Source: Erysipelotrichaceae bacterium
Lineage (GTDB): Bacteria > Bacillota_I > Bacilli_A > Erysipelotrichales > Erysipelotrichaceae
Assembly (NCBI GenBank): GCA_017442805.1
Contig: JAFRZA010000026.1
Coordinates: forward strand, 1-40,995
Direction of reading: 5' to 3'
Length of the DNA stretch: 40,995 nucleotides
Positions within the stretch are counted from its first letter, which is position 1, and each line of letters opens with the position of its first letter. Shown here piece by piece: positions 24,326 to 31,754 of the stretch. The translations under genes and the position numbers were made by a program. Under the pieces are notes generated by a model. It was given only the letters and a program-made list of their open reading frames with translations, was not told where the DNA came from and did no database searches.

Positions 24326-25333
24326 ATGACCCGTCATCTGACCGTAAGTCTGAAGGATCTGAAGGAGAGAGACGGCCTGTTAGAAGTGCAGACCGGAGGC
24401 CTTTCGGACGGAAGCTATGAAACCGGTGAACTGATATGTCTTCACGACGAAGACGATGAATATAATGTCATAAAGGCATTGACGGAACGGGTCGGAAAAA
24501 CAGCTGATGGTTGTCTTCTGAAACTCCGGAAAACCGATGTACCGTACTACGTTGACGGCCACATGCACCTGGAATACGGCGAACTCAGCGCTGAATATGT
24601 TCTGCAGTTTGTCGGCGAGGCGGTGCTAAAGGGACTGGATGAAATCGACATTCTCGACCATACACACCGTTTCCGGGAATTCAGAGAATGCTACGATCAT
24701 CTGCGGATCCATCAGAAGCAGGATGAGTGGCTGAACGGCAAGACCAAGTTCTGCAGCACTCTTGACGAATACGATGAGCTGATCACTCAGATCAGAGACA
24801 TGGATCTGCCCGTCAGGGTCAGATTCGGTCTGGAGGTGTGCTACACAGAAGACACGGAGCTGATGCTCAGAGATGTCCTGAAAGACCGGCATTATGACTT
24901 TCTGACCGGAGCGGTGCACTCGGTGAATCACATTCTCTACGACATGCCTTTCTCCGGGGAACTGCTGTGGGAGCGCTTCAGCGCCGATGACATCTACCGG
25001 GATTACTACAAGGCCGTCATGGCCTGCGTCAGCAGCGGTCTGTTTGACCGGCTGGCTCATCCGGATACCATCAAACTCTTTGAGATCTACCCTGATTACG
25101 ATCTTACCGAGACCTACCGGCAGCTGGCGAGGCTGCTGAAGGAAAACAATATGATGGCCGAAAACAACACCGGCTGTCACTACCGTTATCATCACCCTGA
25201 CGTCGGACTGAGCGGACAGCTGCTCGCTGTCTTCAAGGAAGAAGGCGTCAGGATCATGACTGCCAGCGATGCTCATAAGCCGGAGCATGTCGGCAGCTAT
25301 ATAAGGGAAGCTGCAGAAAGGAGCAGAACATGA
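24326..25333 (+). CDS. PHP-domain phosphatase; candidate phosphoserine phosphatase
   Basis: A 335-residue protein: about 75 N-terminal residues of unknown type, then a PHP domain with D-G-H-M-H-L (77-82), I-L-D-H-T-H, G-L-E-V-C-Y, A-V-H-S-V, L-A-H-P-D and a final A-S-D-A-H-K. The last four bases overlap serC (ATGA). Serine synthesis needs SerA, SerC and a phosphoserine phosphatase; the window has no SerB-type HAD gene beside serC-serA, so this PHP enzyme may do that step. This is inference from position, since PHP enzymes are better known as histidinol phosphatases. The N-terminal extension is absent from the other two PHP proteins here. Confidence 0.82.
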   Translation: MTRHLTVSLKDLKERDGLLEVQTGGLSDGSYETGELICLHDEDDEYNVIKALTERVGKTADGCLLKLRKTDVPYYVDGHMHLEYGELSAEYVLQFVGEAVLKGLDEIDILDHTHRFREFRECYDHLRIHQKQDEWLNGKTKFCSTLDEYDELITQIRDMDLPVRVRFGLEVCYTEDTELMLRDVLKDRHYDFLTGAVHSVNHILYDMPFSGELLWERFSADDIYRDYYKAVMACVSSGLFDRLAHPDTIKLFEIYPDYDLTETYRQLARLLKENNMMAENNTGCHYRYHHPDVGLSGQLLAVFKEEGVRIMTASDAHKPEHVGSYIREAAERSRT

Positions 25334-26412
25334 ACGATCGCGTATACAACTTCTCCGCCGGTCCGTCAATGCTGGCGGATGAGGTAATTGTGAAACTGAG
25401 AGATGACATGCTCTCATATGAAGGAACAGGAATGTCCGTCATGGAGATGTCCCACCGCTCCAAGGTCTATCTGGCCATCTTCGAGGACTGCAAGGCCAGG
25501 CTGAAGAGACTTCTGGGCATCGGTGAGGACTATGAAGTGCTGTTCATGCACGGGGGCGCTACCGGCCAGTTCAGCGCCGTACCGCTGAATTTGATGAAGA
25601 CGGGTAAGGCTGACTACATCATCACCGGAAACTTCTCCAAGAAGGCCGCTGAGGAAGCCGCCAAATTCGGCAACGTCAGTATTGCCTACGATTCATCGGA
25701 AAACAATCACAGCCGCATTCCCTCATCTGACGAGTTGAAGCTTTCAGCTGACGCCGATTACGTTCACCTCTGTTCCAATAACACCATCTTCGGAACCGAA
25801 TGGAAGACCTTCCCGGATACCGGAAGCATTCCGCTGGTAGCTGACATGAGCAGCGACATCCTTTCCCGCCCGGTCAATGTCAGTGACTTCGGACTCATCT
25901 ATGCCGGAGCCCAGAAGAACATGGGCATTGCCGGCATGGCCGTGGTCATCATCAGAAAGGATCTGGCCGTAAAGGACAGTTCCCGGATGCCGGTCTTATA
26001 CAACTACGCTGTGGAGATCAAGAACGACTCCATGTACAATACGCCGTCCAGCTATTCCATCTACGTGCTTGATGAAGTGCTGAAGTGGATCGAAAGCATC
26101 GGCGGACTTGAGGAAATGGAAAAGCGCAACCGCGCCAAGGCGGCTCTGCTTTACGATTATCTGGACAGCCAGAACTATTACCTGCCCCATGCTCAGAAGG
26201 ACAGCCGTTCGCTCATGAACGTCACCTTCACCACTCCGGACAAGGATACCGACAGTGAATTTGCGGCCAGAGCGGCTGAGAGGGGTCTGGTCAACCTGAA
26301 GGGCCACCGTCTGGTCGGCGGCATCAGAGCCTCAATCTACAATGCCATGCCAATTGAAGGCGTCAGAAAACTCGTGGATTTCATGGATGAGTTCGCCGGG
26401 GAGAAGAGATAA
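25330..26412 (+). CDS. serC: Phosphoserine aminotransferase
   Basis: A 360-residue class V PLP aminotransferase converting 3-phosphohydroxypyruvate and glutamate to phosphoserine. The N-terminus has Y-N-F-S-A-G-P-S-M-L, then E-M-S-H-R-S (phosphate contacts), H-G-G-A-T-G-Q, and the PLP lysine K196 in A-G-A-Q-K-N-M-G. Length is normal. AAAGGAG lies before ATG 25330, and the gene overlaps the PHP phosphatase by four bases. serA follows one base after its stop. Confidence 0.95.
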   Translation: MNDRVYNFSAGPSMLADEVIVKLRDDMLSYEGTGMSVMEMSHRSKVYLAIFEDCKARLKRLLGIGEDYEVLFMHGGATGQFSAVPLNLMKTGKADYIITGNFSKKAAEEAAKFGNVSIAYDSSENNHSRIPSSDELKLSADADYVHLCSNNTIFGTEWKTFPDTGSIPLVADMSSDILSRPVNVSDFGLIYAGAQKNMGIAGMAVVIIRKDLAVKDSSRMPVLYNYAVEIKNDSMYNTPSSYSIYVLDEVLKWIESIGGLEEMEKRNRAKAALLYDYLDSQNYYLPHAQKDSRSLMNVTFTTPDKDTDSEFAARAAERGLVNLKGHRLVGGIRASIYNAMPIEGVRKLVDFMDEFAGEKR

Positions 26413-26413
26413 G

Positions 26414-27568
26414 ATGAAGAAGATCAAGCTAGCCAACCGCATTGATGAAAACGGTCTTGCCGAATTCGGCAAGGACTATCAGTACGGTGAGGACATCACT
26501 GATGAAGACGGCATACTGGTAAGAAGCGCCGCTCTGCATGAATATGAATTTCCGAAAAGCCTGCTGGCCATTTCCCGTGCCGGAGCCGGCGTCAACAACA
26601 TTCCCATTCAGAGGTGTTCTGAAGAGGGCATCGTGGTCTTCAACACGCCTGGCGCCAATGCCAACGCCGTCAAGGAGATCGTCATCTGTTCGCTGTTTCT
26701 GGTCAGCCGCGACATTACCGGCGGCATGGAATGGGAAAAGCAGCTGGCGGACAGCGCTGACTTCGCCAAGTCCGTTGAGAAGGGCAAAAGCGCCTTCGTC
26801 GGTCCGGAGATCAGCGGCAAGAAACTGGGCGTCATTGGCCTTGGAGCCATCGGCGTGCTGGTCGCCAACGCGGCTGTCAAGCTGGGCATGGAAGTATACG
26901 GCTATGACCCCTACATTTCCGTCAACAACGCCTGGGCTCTGAGCAAGTGGGTAAGGCATGTGACCAACATCAGTGAACTCTACGGCGAGTGCGATTACAT
27001 CACCATTCACATTCCCTTTAGCGAGGAGACCCGCAACACGATCAACGCCGAAGCCCTGGATCAGATGAAGGACGGCGTCAGGATCCTCAACTTCGCCAGA
27101 GGCGAACTGGTCAATGAAGAAGCCCTGCTGAAGGCTCTGGAAGAGGGCAAGGTCGCCCGCTACATCACCGACTTCGGCAGCTACCGGCTGGCTCACAGCG
27201 ATAAGGCCGTCTGTCTTCCGCATTTGGGCGCTTCAACGCCTGAATCAGAAGAGAACTGCGCCAGAATGGCGGTCAGGGAACTGCAGGAATATCTGGACAA
27301 CGGCAACATTTCCAATTCCGTCAACTTCCCGGCCATCATGGAACCGCGCACGACTTCCCACCGCATCTGCATAATCCACAAGAACATTCCCAACATGCTG
27401 GCGCAGCTGACTACCGTCGTCGGCAACAGCGGCATCAACATTGAGAACATGGCCAACAAGGCCAGGGGCGAAGTAGCCTACACCATCATCGATACGGAAA
27501 GCTATGTTGACGTGAATCAGTTTGCCAATATTGAAAACGTCATCAGAGTAAGAGTCATCGGTGAGTAG
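26414..27568 (+). CDS. serA: D-3-phosphoglycerate dehydrogenase with ACT domain
   Basis: A 384-residue NAD-dependent dehydrogenase for the first step of serine synthesis. The NAD site is V-I-G-L-G-A-I-G (140-147) with D165 after the second strand. Catalytic residues are in N-F-A-R-G-E-L-V (Arg) and L-P-H-L-G-A-S-T-P-E-S-E (His). The last ~70 residues form an ACT-type domain, which in some SerA proteins mediates serine inhibition. This is the short SerA form. ATG 26414 follows the serC stop by one base, with GGGGAGAAG upstream inside serC. A strong terminator ends the operon. Confidence 0.95.
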   Translation: MKKIKLANRIDENGLAEFGKDYQYGEDITDEDGILVRSAALHEYEFPKSLLAISRAGAGVNNIPIQRCSEEGIVVFNTPGANANAVKEIVICSLFLVSRDITGGMEWEKQLADSADFAKSVEKGKSAFVGPEISGKKLGVIGLGAIGVLVANAAVKLGMEVYGYDPYISVNNAWALSKWVRHVTNISELYGECDYITIHIPFSEETRNTINAEALDQMKDGVRILNFARGELVNEEALLKALEEGKVARYITDFGSYRLAHSDKAVCLPHLGASTPESEENCARMAVRELQEYLDNGNISNSVNFPAIMEPRTTSHRICIIHKNIPNMLAQLTTVVGNSGINIENMANKARGEVAYTIIDTESYVDVNQFANIENVIRVRVIGE

Positions 27569-27583
27569 CATTGATGGCACAAC

Positions 27584-27615
27584 AGGCATCTGTCGATAAC
27601 AGATGCCTTTTTTTC
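27584..27615 (+). terminator. Terminator of the serine operon
   Basis: AGGCATCTGT-CGATA-ACAGATGCCT followed by seven T: a 10-bp stem. Confidence 0.9.
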
Positions 27616-27659
27616 GGCCGTAAAGAGAGCCCTCCGCCTGATGGAAAAGGATGTGATTC

Positions 27660-27668
27660 TGTTATAAT
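27660..27668 (+). promoter_or_regulatory. Extended -10 promoter of the chbG-like gene
   Basis: TGTTATAAT, about 35 bases before ATG 27704. No clear -35. Confidence 0.55.
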
Positions 27669-27703
27669 GAAAACAGAGAAACTTTCTTTAAGGAGAGAGC
27701 ACT

Positions 27704-28465
27704 ATGAAGAGAATAATCGTAAGGGCTGATGATCTGGGCTTCAGCGAAGGCGTCAATTACGGAATTGAAAAGGCCTGCCGGGACGGCATCATCCGTTCCG
27801 TTGGCATCATGACGAACATGAAGGCCAGTGAGCATGGTTACAGGCTGATCAGTGATCTGCCGCTGTGTCTGGGCCTGCACACCAACATCTGCGCCGGAAG
27901 GCCGCTGTGTGACCCGGCTGAGATACCGAGCATCTGCGACGAAAACGGCAATCTGAAGCGTTCGGCGGCATACCGTCAGGCCGGCAGGGAGGGCCGGGAC
28001 TTCATCGTTCTGGAAGAAGTCATTAAGGAAATCGAAGCTCAGTATCAGGCATTTGTCCGTCTTACCGGCGGAAAACCGCACTATTTTGAAGGTCATGCGG
28101 TTTCCTCTCCCAATTTCTCTCTCGGCCTGAAGACCGTGGCGGAAAGACACGGATGCGACTTCTTGGATTTCTGCACTGACAAGCCGGTTTCCTTCCGCAA
28201 CAGCCTGTTATATGTCACCGCAGACGCCAGCCGGCCGGATTACGATCCTTTTGAAAGCCTTAAACAGGCAGCAGAGAAGGATTACGGCGACAACGGCTAC
28301 GGCATGTTCGTCTGCCATCCCGGCTATCTGGATCAGACGATTCTCAACATTTCGTCACTGACGCTGCCCCGGCCGAAGGAAGTAGCCATGTGCACTGATC
28401 CGGCGACGATACAGTGGCTCAGTGATCACGACATCAGAGTCATTACCTACGACGATCTGCCATAA
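27704..28465 (+). CDS. ChbG/YdjC-family carbohydrate deacetylase
   Basis: A 253-residue metal-dependent deacetylase of the YdjC/ChbG family, which removes acetyl groups from chito-oligosaccharides. It opens with the strand and metal motif R-A-D-D-L-G-F-S (D9-D10), followed by G-L-H-T-N, F-E-G-H-A and V-C-H-P-G-Y, all family landmarks. No chitobiose PTS genes are nearby, so the actual sugar is unknown. AAGGAGAG precedes ATG 27704. It has its own promoter; only a very short hairpin-like sequence follows the stop, so its terminator is uncertain. Confidence 0.88.
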   Translation: MKRIIVRADDLGFSEGVNYGIEKACRDGIIRSVGIMTNMKASEHGYRLISDLPLCLGLHTNICAGRPLCDPAEIPSICDENGNLKRSAAYRQAGREGRDFIVLEEVIKEIEAQYQAFVRLTGGKPHYFEGHAVSSPNFSLGLKTVAERHGCDFLDFCTDKPVSFRNSLLYVTADASRPDYDPFESLKQAAEKDYGDNGYGMFVCHPGYLDQTILNISSLTLPRPKEVAMCTDPATIQWLSDHDIRVITYDDLP

Positions 28466-28504
28466 TCCGTTGATGCGGTTTTGCTTTTCTGCCATGAGCG
28501 GATA

Positions 28505-28513
28505 TGGTAAAAT
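28505..28513 (+). promoter_or_regulatory. Extended -10 promoter of gene 28602-29243
   Basis: TGGTAAAAT, implying a leader of about 80 bases that carries the hairpin at 28548-28569. Confidence 0.5.
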
Positions 28514-28547
28514 GAACTTAAGATAAAGCAAACATAAACGGAAGCAA

Positions 28548-28569
28548 ACTGCCGGTTCAGACCGGCAGT
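28548..28569 (+). promoter_or_regulatory. Strong leader hairpin before gene 28602
   Basis: ACTGCCGGT-TCAG-ACCGGCAGT, a perfect 9-bp stem with a four-base loop and no T tract. It lies ~20 bases before the AAGGAGG ribosome site, so it is a leader structure rather than a terminator. Confidence 0.6.
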
Positions 28570-28601
28570 CGGACGCATATTCTGAGTTAAGGAGGTAGTT
28601 T

Positions 28602-29243
28602 ATGATCAGAACTAGTGCAGTTGAACTGACAACCATCCATGCTCTGGCTTACAGACAGAAACTCAAAGCCGGTGACGCCGGCATCGTCATCCTGCGACCT
28701 GACGTAAAGCAGCCGGGCATGGCAACCATCAGCAGGAAGACCGGTGAGCCGGTGCCGGCTGCCAACACCAACAGGGAACTGTACCCCCTGGAGGCCTTCA
28801 AGGAAGCCATTGCCCTAACCAACGGAATGCCGTTCAAGAAGCAGAGCAACATCAAGGTCAGTGCTCAGACCTTCGCTGAGCCTGAGGTTCCGGAAGAGGA
28901 AGATGATTTCGTAGAGATCAACCTTGAGGCTCTGGACAGGATCACCGAGCACTATACCGATAAGAACGGCCGGATGTCATATGACCTGGTCAATAAGGAA
29001 CTCATCAGATTTGCCAAGAGCAGCTCCATCGTCAGAGACATGGTCGCTGAGGGAAAGAGCGTTAACGAAATAAGGGAATACATCATTCTCAACAAGTTCC
29101 GCAACATTGCCGGAAACGACGATCTGACCGATAAGGAAGTCTTCAAGATCGCCGAAGTCATCGACGGCATTGACAGCCAGGGCATGTTCAAGGAACTCAA
29201 CAGCGAACTGAGAAAGATGCTGGCCAAGAACAAGAAGAATTAA
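28602..29243 (+). CDS. Unknown soluble protein
   Basis: A 213-residue protein with no membrane segment. Residues 1-65 look compact and include a short motif G-x-x-V-P-A-A-N-T-N-R-E-L. A linker rich in Glu, Asp and Pro (about 90-105) joins it to a charged, helical C-terminal half. I do not recognise the family. It has an AAGGAGG ribosome site, an extended -10, a leader hairpin and a bidirectional terminator, the marks of a well-expressed single gene. The Glu-rich linker and two-part build suggest an adaptor or regulatory protein, but this is guesswork. Confidence 0.75.
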   Translation: MIRTSAVELTTIHALAYRQKLKAGDAGIVILRPDVKQPGMATISRKTGEPVPAANTNRELYPLEAFKEAIALTNGMPFKKQSNIKVSAQTFAEPEVPEEEDDFVEINLEALDRITEHYTDKNGRMSYDLVNKELIRFAKSSSIVRDMVAEGKSVNEIREYIILNKFRNIAGNDDLTDKEVFKIAEVIDGIDSQGMFKELNSELRKMLAKNKKN

Positions 29244-29265
29244 GACTTAATAACTGCTAACGAAA

Positions 29266-29295
29266 AAAGGGAGGCTGAGCGATCAGCCTTCCTTT
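29266..29295. terminator. Bidirectional terminator between gene 28602 and ispG
   Basis: AAAGGGAGGCTGA-GCGA-TCAGCCTTCCTTT, a ~13-bp stem with a G-T pair. It overlaps the ispG stop codon on the minus strand. Confidence 0.8.
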
Positions 29296-30344
29296 ATCAT
29301 TGCGTCGATTTCCTTCTTCAGTTCGCTGACGATGTCAGTTTGCGGGATCTTGCGGATGATCTGCCCTTTTTTGAAGAGCAGGGCTTCATCATGGCCGCCG
29401 GCGACGCCGATGTCGGCTTCCCGGGCTTCGCCGGGCCCGTTTACCGCGCAGCCCATGACCGCTACCCTGATGTCAGCCCGGACGGTTTCCAGATAGTCTT
29501 CGACCTGTCTGATGGCTGACAGAAGGTCCCAGGCGGTGCGTCCGCAGGTCGGACAGCCGACCAGATCGGGTACGTTTTTCACCAGGCCATAGGCCTTAAG
29601 CAGCTTCTTGACCGCCCTGACTTCCTCGACAGGGTCGTCGCTGATGGAGATGCGGATGGTATTGCCCAGTCCGGCGTTCAGCAGTTCGCCCAGAGCGGCT
29701 GATGACTTGATCAGCGAGTAGTCCTTGGTGCCGGCTTCGGTAAGACCAAGATGCAGCGGATATTTCCACTTTTCCGCAGCCAGCTTATAGGCTTCCACGG
29801 TCAGCCGCACGTCGGAGGCCTTGAATGAGAGCACGATGTCGTGATAGTCAAGTTCTTCGAGGATGTCGATGTGCTTTTGGGCGCTTTCGATCATGGCCTG
29901 TCCGCTGACACCGTATTTCTTAAGCAGATCGGACTCGATGGATCCGGAGTTGATGCCGATGCGGATCGGGATGCCGCGGCCTTTGGCCGCTTCAACGACC
30001 TTCACGACGTTTTCCCGGCTGCCGATGTTGCCGGGGTTGATCCTGACCTTGTCGACGCCGCTGTCAATGGCGGCCAGAGCCAGGCGGTAATCGAAATGAA
30101 TGTCGGCTACCAGGGGGATGGAAATGTTCTCTCTGATGGTCTTCAAAGCCCTGGCGTCATCCTGATCAAGGACTGAGCAGCGGATGATCTGACAGCCGAC
30201 TTCCTCAAGCCGTCTGATCTGTTCGATGACCTGATCGGTCTTCTTGGTCTCAATGTTGCACATTGACTGCATGTATACTTCATTGTTTCCGCCTAAGGTC
30301 AGCTCGCCGACCCGTACGGATGATGTCTGCCATCTTCTGTACAT
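29283..30344 (-). CDS. ispG: 4-hydroxy-3-methylbut-2-enyl diphosphate synthase
   Basis: A 353-residue MEP-pathway enzyme using an iron-sulfur cluster. It has the TIM-barrel sequence L-V-A-D-I-H-F-D-Y-R and V-R-I-N-P-G-N-I-G, and C-terminal cluster ligands in G-C-P-T-C-G-R-T and M-G-C-A-V-N-G-P-G-E. ATG 30344 is preferred to GTG 30353 because the GAGGTG that includes that GTG is the natural Shine-Dalgarno, six bases before the ATG. A TATAAT lies on the minus strand at 30363-30368. ispH, the next enzyme, is at 17674-18585. Confidence 0.94.
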   Translation of the reverse strand: MYRRWQTSSVRVGELTLGGNNEVYMQSMCNIETKKTDQVIEQIRRLEEVGCQIIRCSVLDQDDARALKTIRENISIPLVADIHFDYRLALAAIDSGVDKVRINPGNIGSRENVVKVVEAAKGRGIPIRIGINSGSIESDLLKKYGVSGQAMIESAQKHIDILEELDYHDIVLSFKASDVRLTVEAYKLAAEKWKYPLHLGLTEAGTKDYSLIKSSAALGELLNAGLGNTIRISISDDPVEEVRAVKKLLKAYGLVKNVPDLVGCPTCGRTAWDLLSAIRQVEDYLETVRADIRVAVMGCAVNGPGEAREADIGVAGGHDEALLFKKGQIIRKIPQTDIVSELKKEIDAMIKEG

Positions 30345-30362
30345 TGGTTTCACCTCGGCTTA

Positions 30363-30368
30363 ATTATA
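30363..30368 (-). promoter_or_regulatory. -10 box of ispG
   Basis: TATAAT on the minus strand, 18 bases before ATG 30344. The -35 is poor. Confidence 0.45.
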
Positions 30369-30397
30369 CACTACAAAAGCCCCGGCAGCGGACATCC

Positions 30398-30426
30398 TTG
30401 CAAAAAGCGGGACTTTTAAGCATAAT
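30398..30426 (+). promoter_or_regulatory. Promoter of the zinc-ribbon/TM2 gene
   Basis: TTGCAA (30398-30403), a 17-bp spacer and CATAAT (30421-30426), about 20 bases before ATG 30448. Confidence 0.6.
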
Positions 30427-30447
30427 GATTAAAGGAAGTGATGAACC

Positions 30448-30873
30448 ATGTATTGCAGACATTGCGGTGAACAGCTGGAAGACAAGGCGGAGATCTGCTT
30501 CAATTGCGGAAACAAGCCGCTGGCTGATGACAACTACTGCCCGGAATGCGGCGCTCAGACGACGTCGGAAATGGAGCAGTGTCTTAACTGCGGAAAGAAA
30601 CTGAAGGTCGGATTGAATCTGTCAGACAAGAAGACCAGGGTGCTTTACTCCGAAAAGAGCAAGGCCGCGGCCGGAACGCTGGCTGTTGTCCTGGGAGCCT
30701 TCGGCGCCCATGACTTCTATCTGGGCGACAGCAGCAAGGGCTGGACGAAATTCATTCTCTCGGTAGCCACCGGCGGCATCGCGGCGCCTTTTGTGGCCAT
30801 GTGGTCGCTGGCGGATGCGGTGAAGATCTTCGCCGGTCAGAGAGATGACGCGGACGGTCTGCCGCTGCGCTAG
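30448..30873 (+). CDS. Double zinc-ribbon and TM2-domain membrane protein
   Basis: A 141-residue protein. Residues 2-50 form two C-x-x-C pairs each (C3-x-x-C6, C17-x-x-C20, then C31-x-x-C34, C45-x-x-C48), the double zinc-ribbon pattern. Residues 75-135 form a TM2 domain: two hydrophobic segments joined by G-A-F-G-A-H-D-F-Y-L-G and a final W-x-L-x-D. TM2 proteins are small two-pass membrane proteins of unknown biochemistry. AAAGGAAG precedes ATG 30448. Confidence 0.85.
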   Translation: MYCRHCGEQLEDKAEICFNCGNKPLADDNYCPECGAQTTSEMEQCLNCGKKLKVGLNLSDKKTRVLYSEKSKAAAGTLAVVLGAFGAHDFYLGDSSKGWTKFILSVATGGIAAPFVAMWSLADAVKIFAGQRDDADGLPLR

Positions 30874-30902
30874 AATAATCGGATAAAACGGTAAAAATAA
30901 TG

Positions 30903-30932
30903 TTGTTTTTTATGAATGATTTATGTTATGAT
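30903..30932 (+). promoter_or_regulatory. Promoter of rpmG
   Basis: TTGTTT (30903-30908) and TGTTATGAT (-10 at 30927-30932), spacer 18 bp with a TG extension, ahead of GGAGGG and the GTG start. Confidence 0.5.
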
Positions 30933-30961
30933 AATCAAGCAAGTTATTGGAGGGATTGATC

Positions 30962-31111
30962 GTGAGAGAGAATTTGATATTCAAATGCACTGAATGCGGT
31001 GAAGAAAACTACTTAGGTTCACGTAACAAGAGAAAACATCCGGAAAAGATGGAAATCAAGAAGTATTGTCCACGCTGCAATAAAATGACTACTCATAAGG
31101 AGAAAAAGTAA
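30962..31111 (+). CDS. rpmG: 50S ribosomal protein L33, zinc-binding form
   Basis: A 49-residue ribosomal protein starting at GTG 30962 with GGAGGG 7 bases upstream. The sequence has F-K-C-T-E-C-G-x-x-N-Y and a second pair C-P-R-C, the four-cysteine (C+) L33 type, followed by a basic tail. L33 is in the large subunit near the E site. It has its own promoter and a terminator overlapping the stop codon. The zinc-free paralogue is not in the window. Confidence 0.93.
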   Translation: MRENLIFKCTECGEENYLGSRNKRKHPEKMEIKKYCPRCNKMTTHKEKK

Positions 31112-31134
31112 AAACCTTCACAAGAGGTTTTTTT
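31110..31134 (+). terminator. Terminator of rpmG
   Basis: AAAAACCT-TCACAAG-AGGTTTTT plus T tail, starting in the rpmG stop codon. The weak ribosome site of the next gene (AAGAGG) lies in this hairpin. Confidence 0.7.
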
Positions 31135-31142
31135 CTTGATTG

Positions 31143-31754
31143 ATGAACATGGAACTGGAAAGAATCGTCGTCGGAGCGGTACAGACCAACTGCTACCTGC
31201 TGCACAAGAACGGAAACATCATTCTGATCGATCCGGGCGACAGCTGCCGGAGAATCGTCAGGAGAATGGAAAGCTACGGAAATTTCAATCTGCTGGCCAT
31301 TCTGCTTACGCACGGTCATTTTGATCACATCAACGCCGTTGATGATCTCGTTAACAGGTATCATTGCCCGGTCTACGCCTGTCAGGATGACGAGAAGATG
31401 CTGAGAAACCGCCGCTATAACTGCATGGGTCCGCTTCATGGCGAACTGAGCTGCCCGATAACCTGGCTGAGCGGCGATCAGCTGGACATCGGAGACTTTC
31501 ATTTCAGGGTGCTTTACACTCCCGGCCACACTAACGGCTCGGTGATGTATCTGATCGAGGGAATGCTGTTTTCCGGCGATACCCTGTTCAGGGGATCGGT
31601 CGGCCGTACCGACCTTTACGGCGGCTCCTATGGCAAGCTGATGGAATCGCTCCAGCAGGTCAGAGAACTCGATGAAAAAACCGCCGTCTACCCCGGTCAT
31701 GAGGAAGAGACAACGGTTGAAGAAGAACTTAAGTTTAATCCCTTTCTGCAGTAG
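31143..31754 (+). CDS. MBL-fold metallo-hydrolase (YqgX/glyoxalase II-like)
   Basis: A 203-residue metallo-beta-lactamase-fold hydrolase. The metal motif is T-H-G-H-F-D-H (56-62), followed by P-G-H-T-N-G-S, S-G-D-T-L-F and P-G-H-E-E-E-T. Proteins of this form (YqgX) are related to glyoxalase II, cleaving thioesters such as S-lactoyl conjugates; the substrate here is not known. ATG 31143 and ATG 31149 are both possible, and the second fits the family N-terminus slightly better; ribosome sites are weak. The 3' end overlaps the convergent HAD gene by 20 bases. Confidence 0.87.
   Translation: MNMELERIVVGAVQTNCYLLHKNGNIILIDPGDSCRRIVRRMESYGNFNLLAILLTHGHFDHINAVDDLVNRYHCPVYACQDDEKMLRNRRYNCMGPLHGELSCPITWLSGDQLDIGDFHFRVLYTPGHTNGSVMYLIEGMLFSGDTLFRGSVGRTDLYGGSYGKLMESLQQVRELDEKTAVYPGHEEETTVEEELKFNPFLQ

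Noticed and set aside
28466..28485. Possible terminator after the chbG-like gene
   Set aside because: Only three or four base pairs (CCG/CGG) precede the T-rich stretch; too weak to call.
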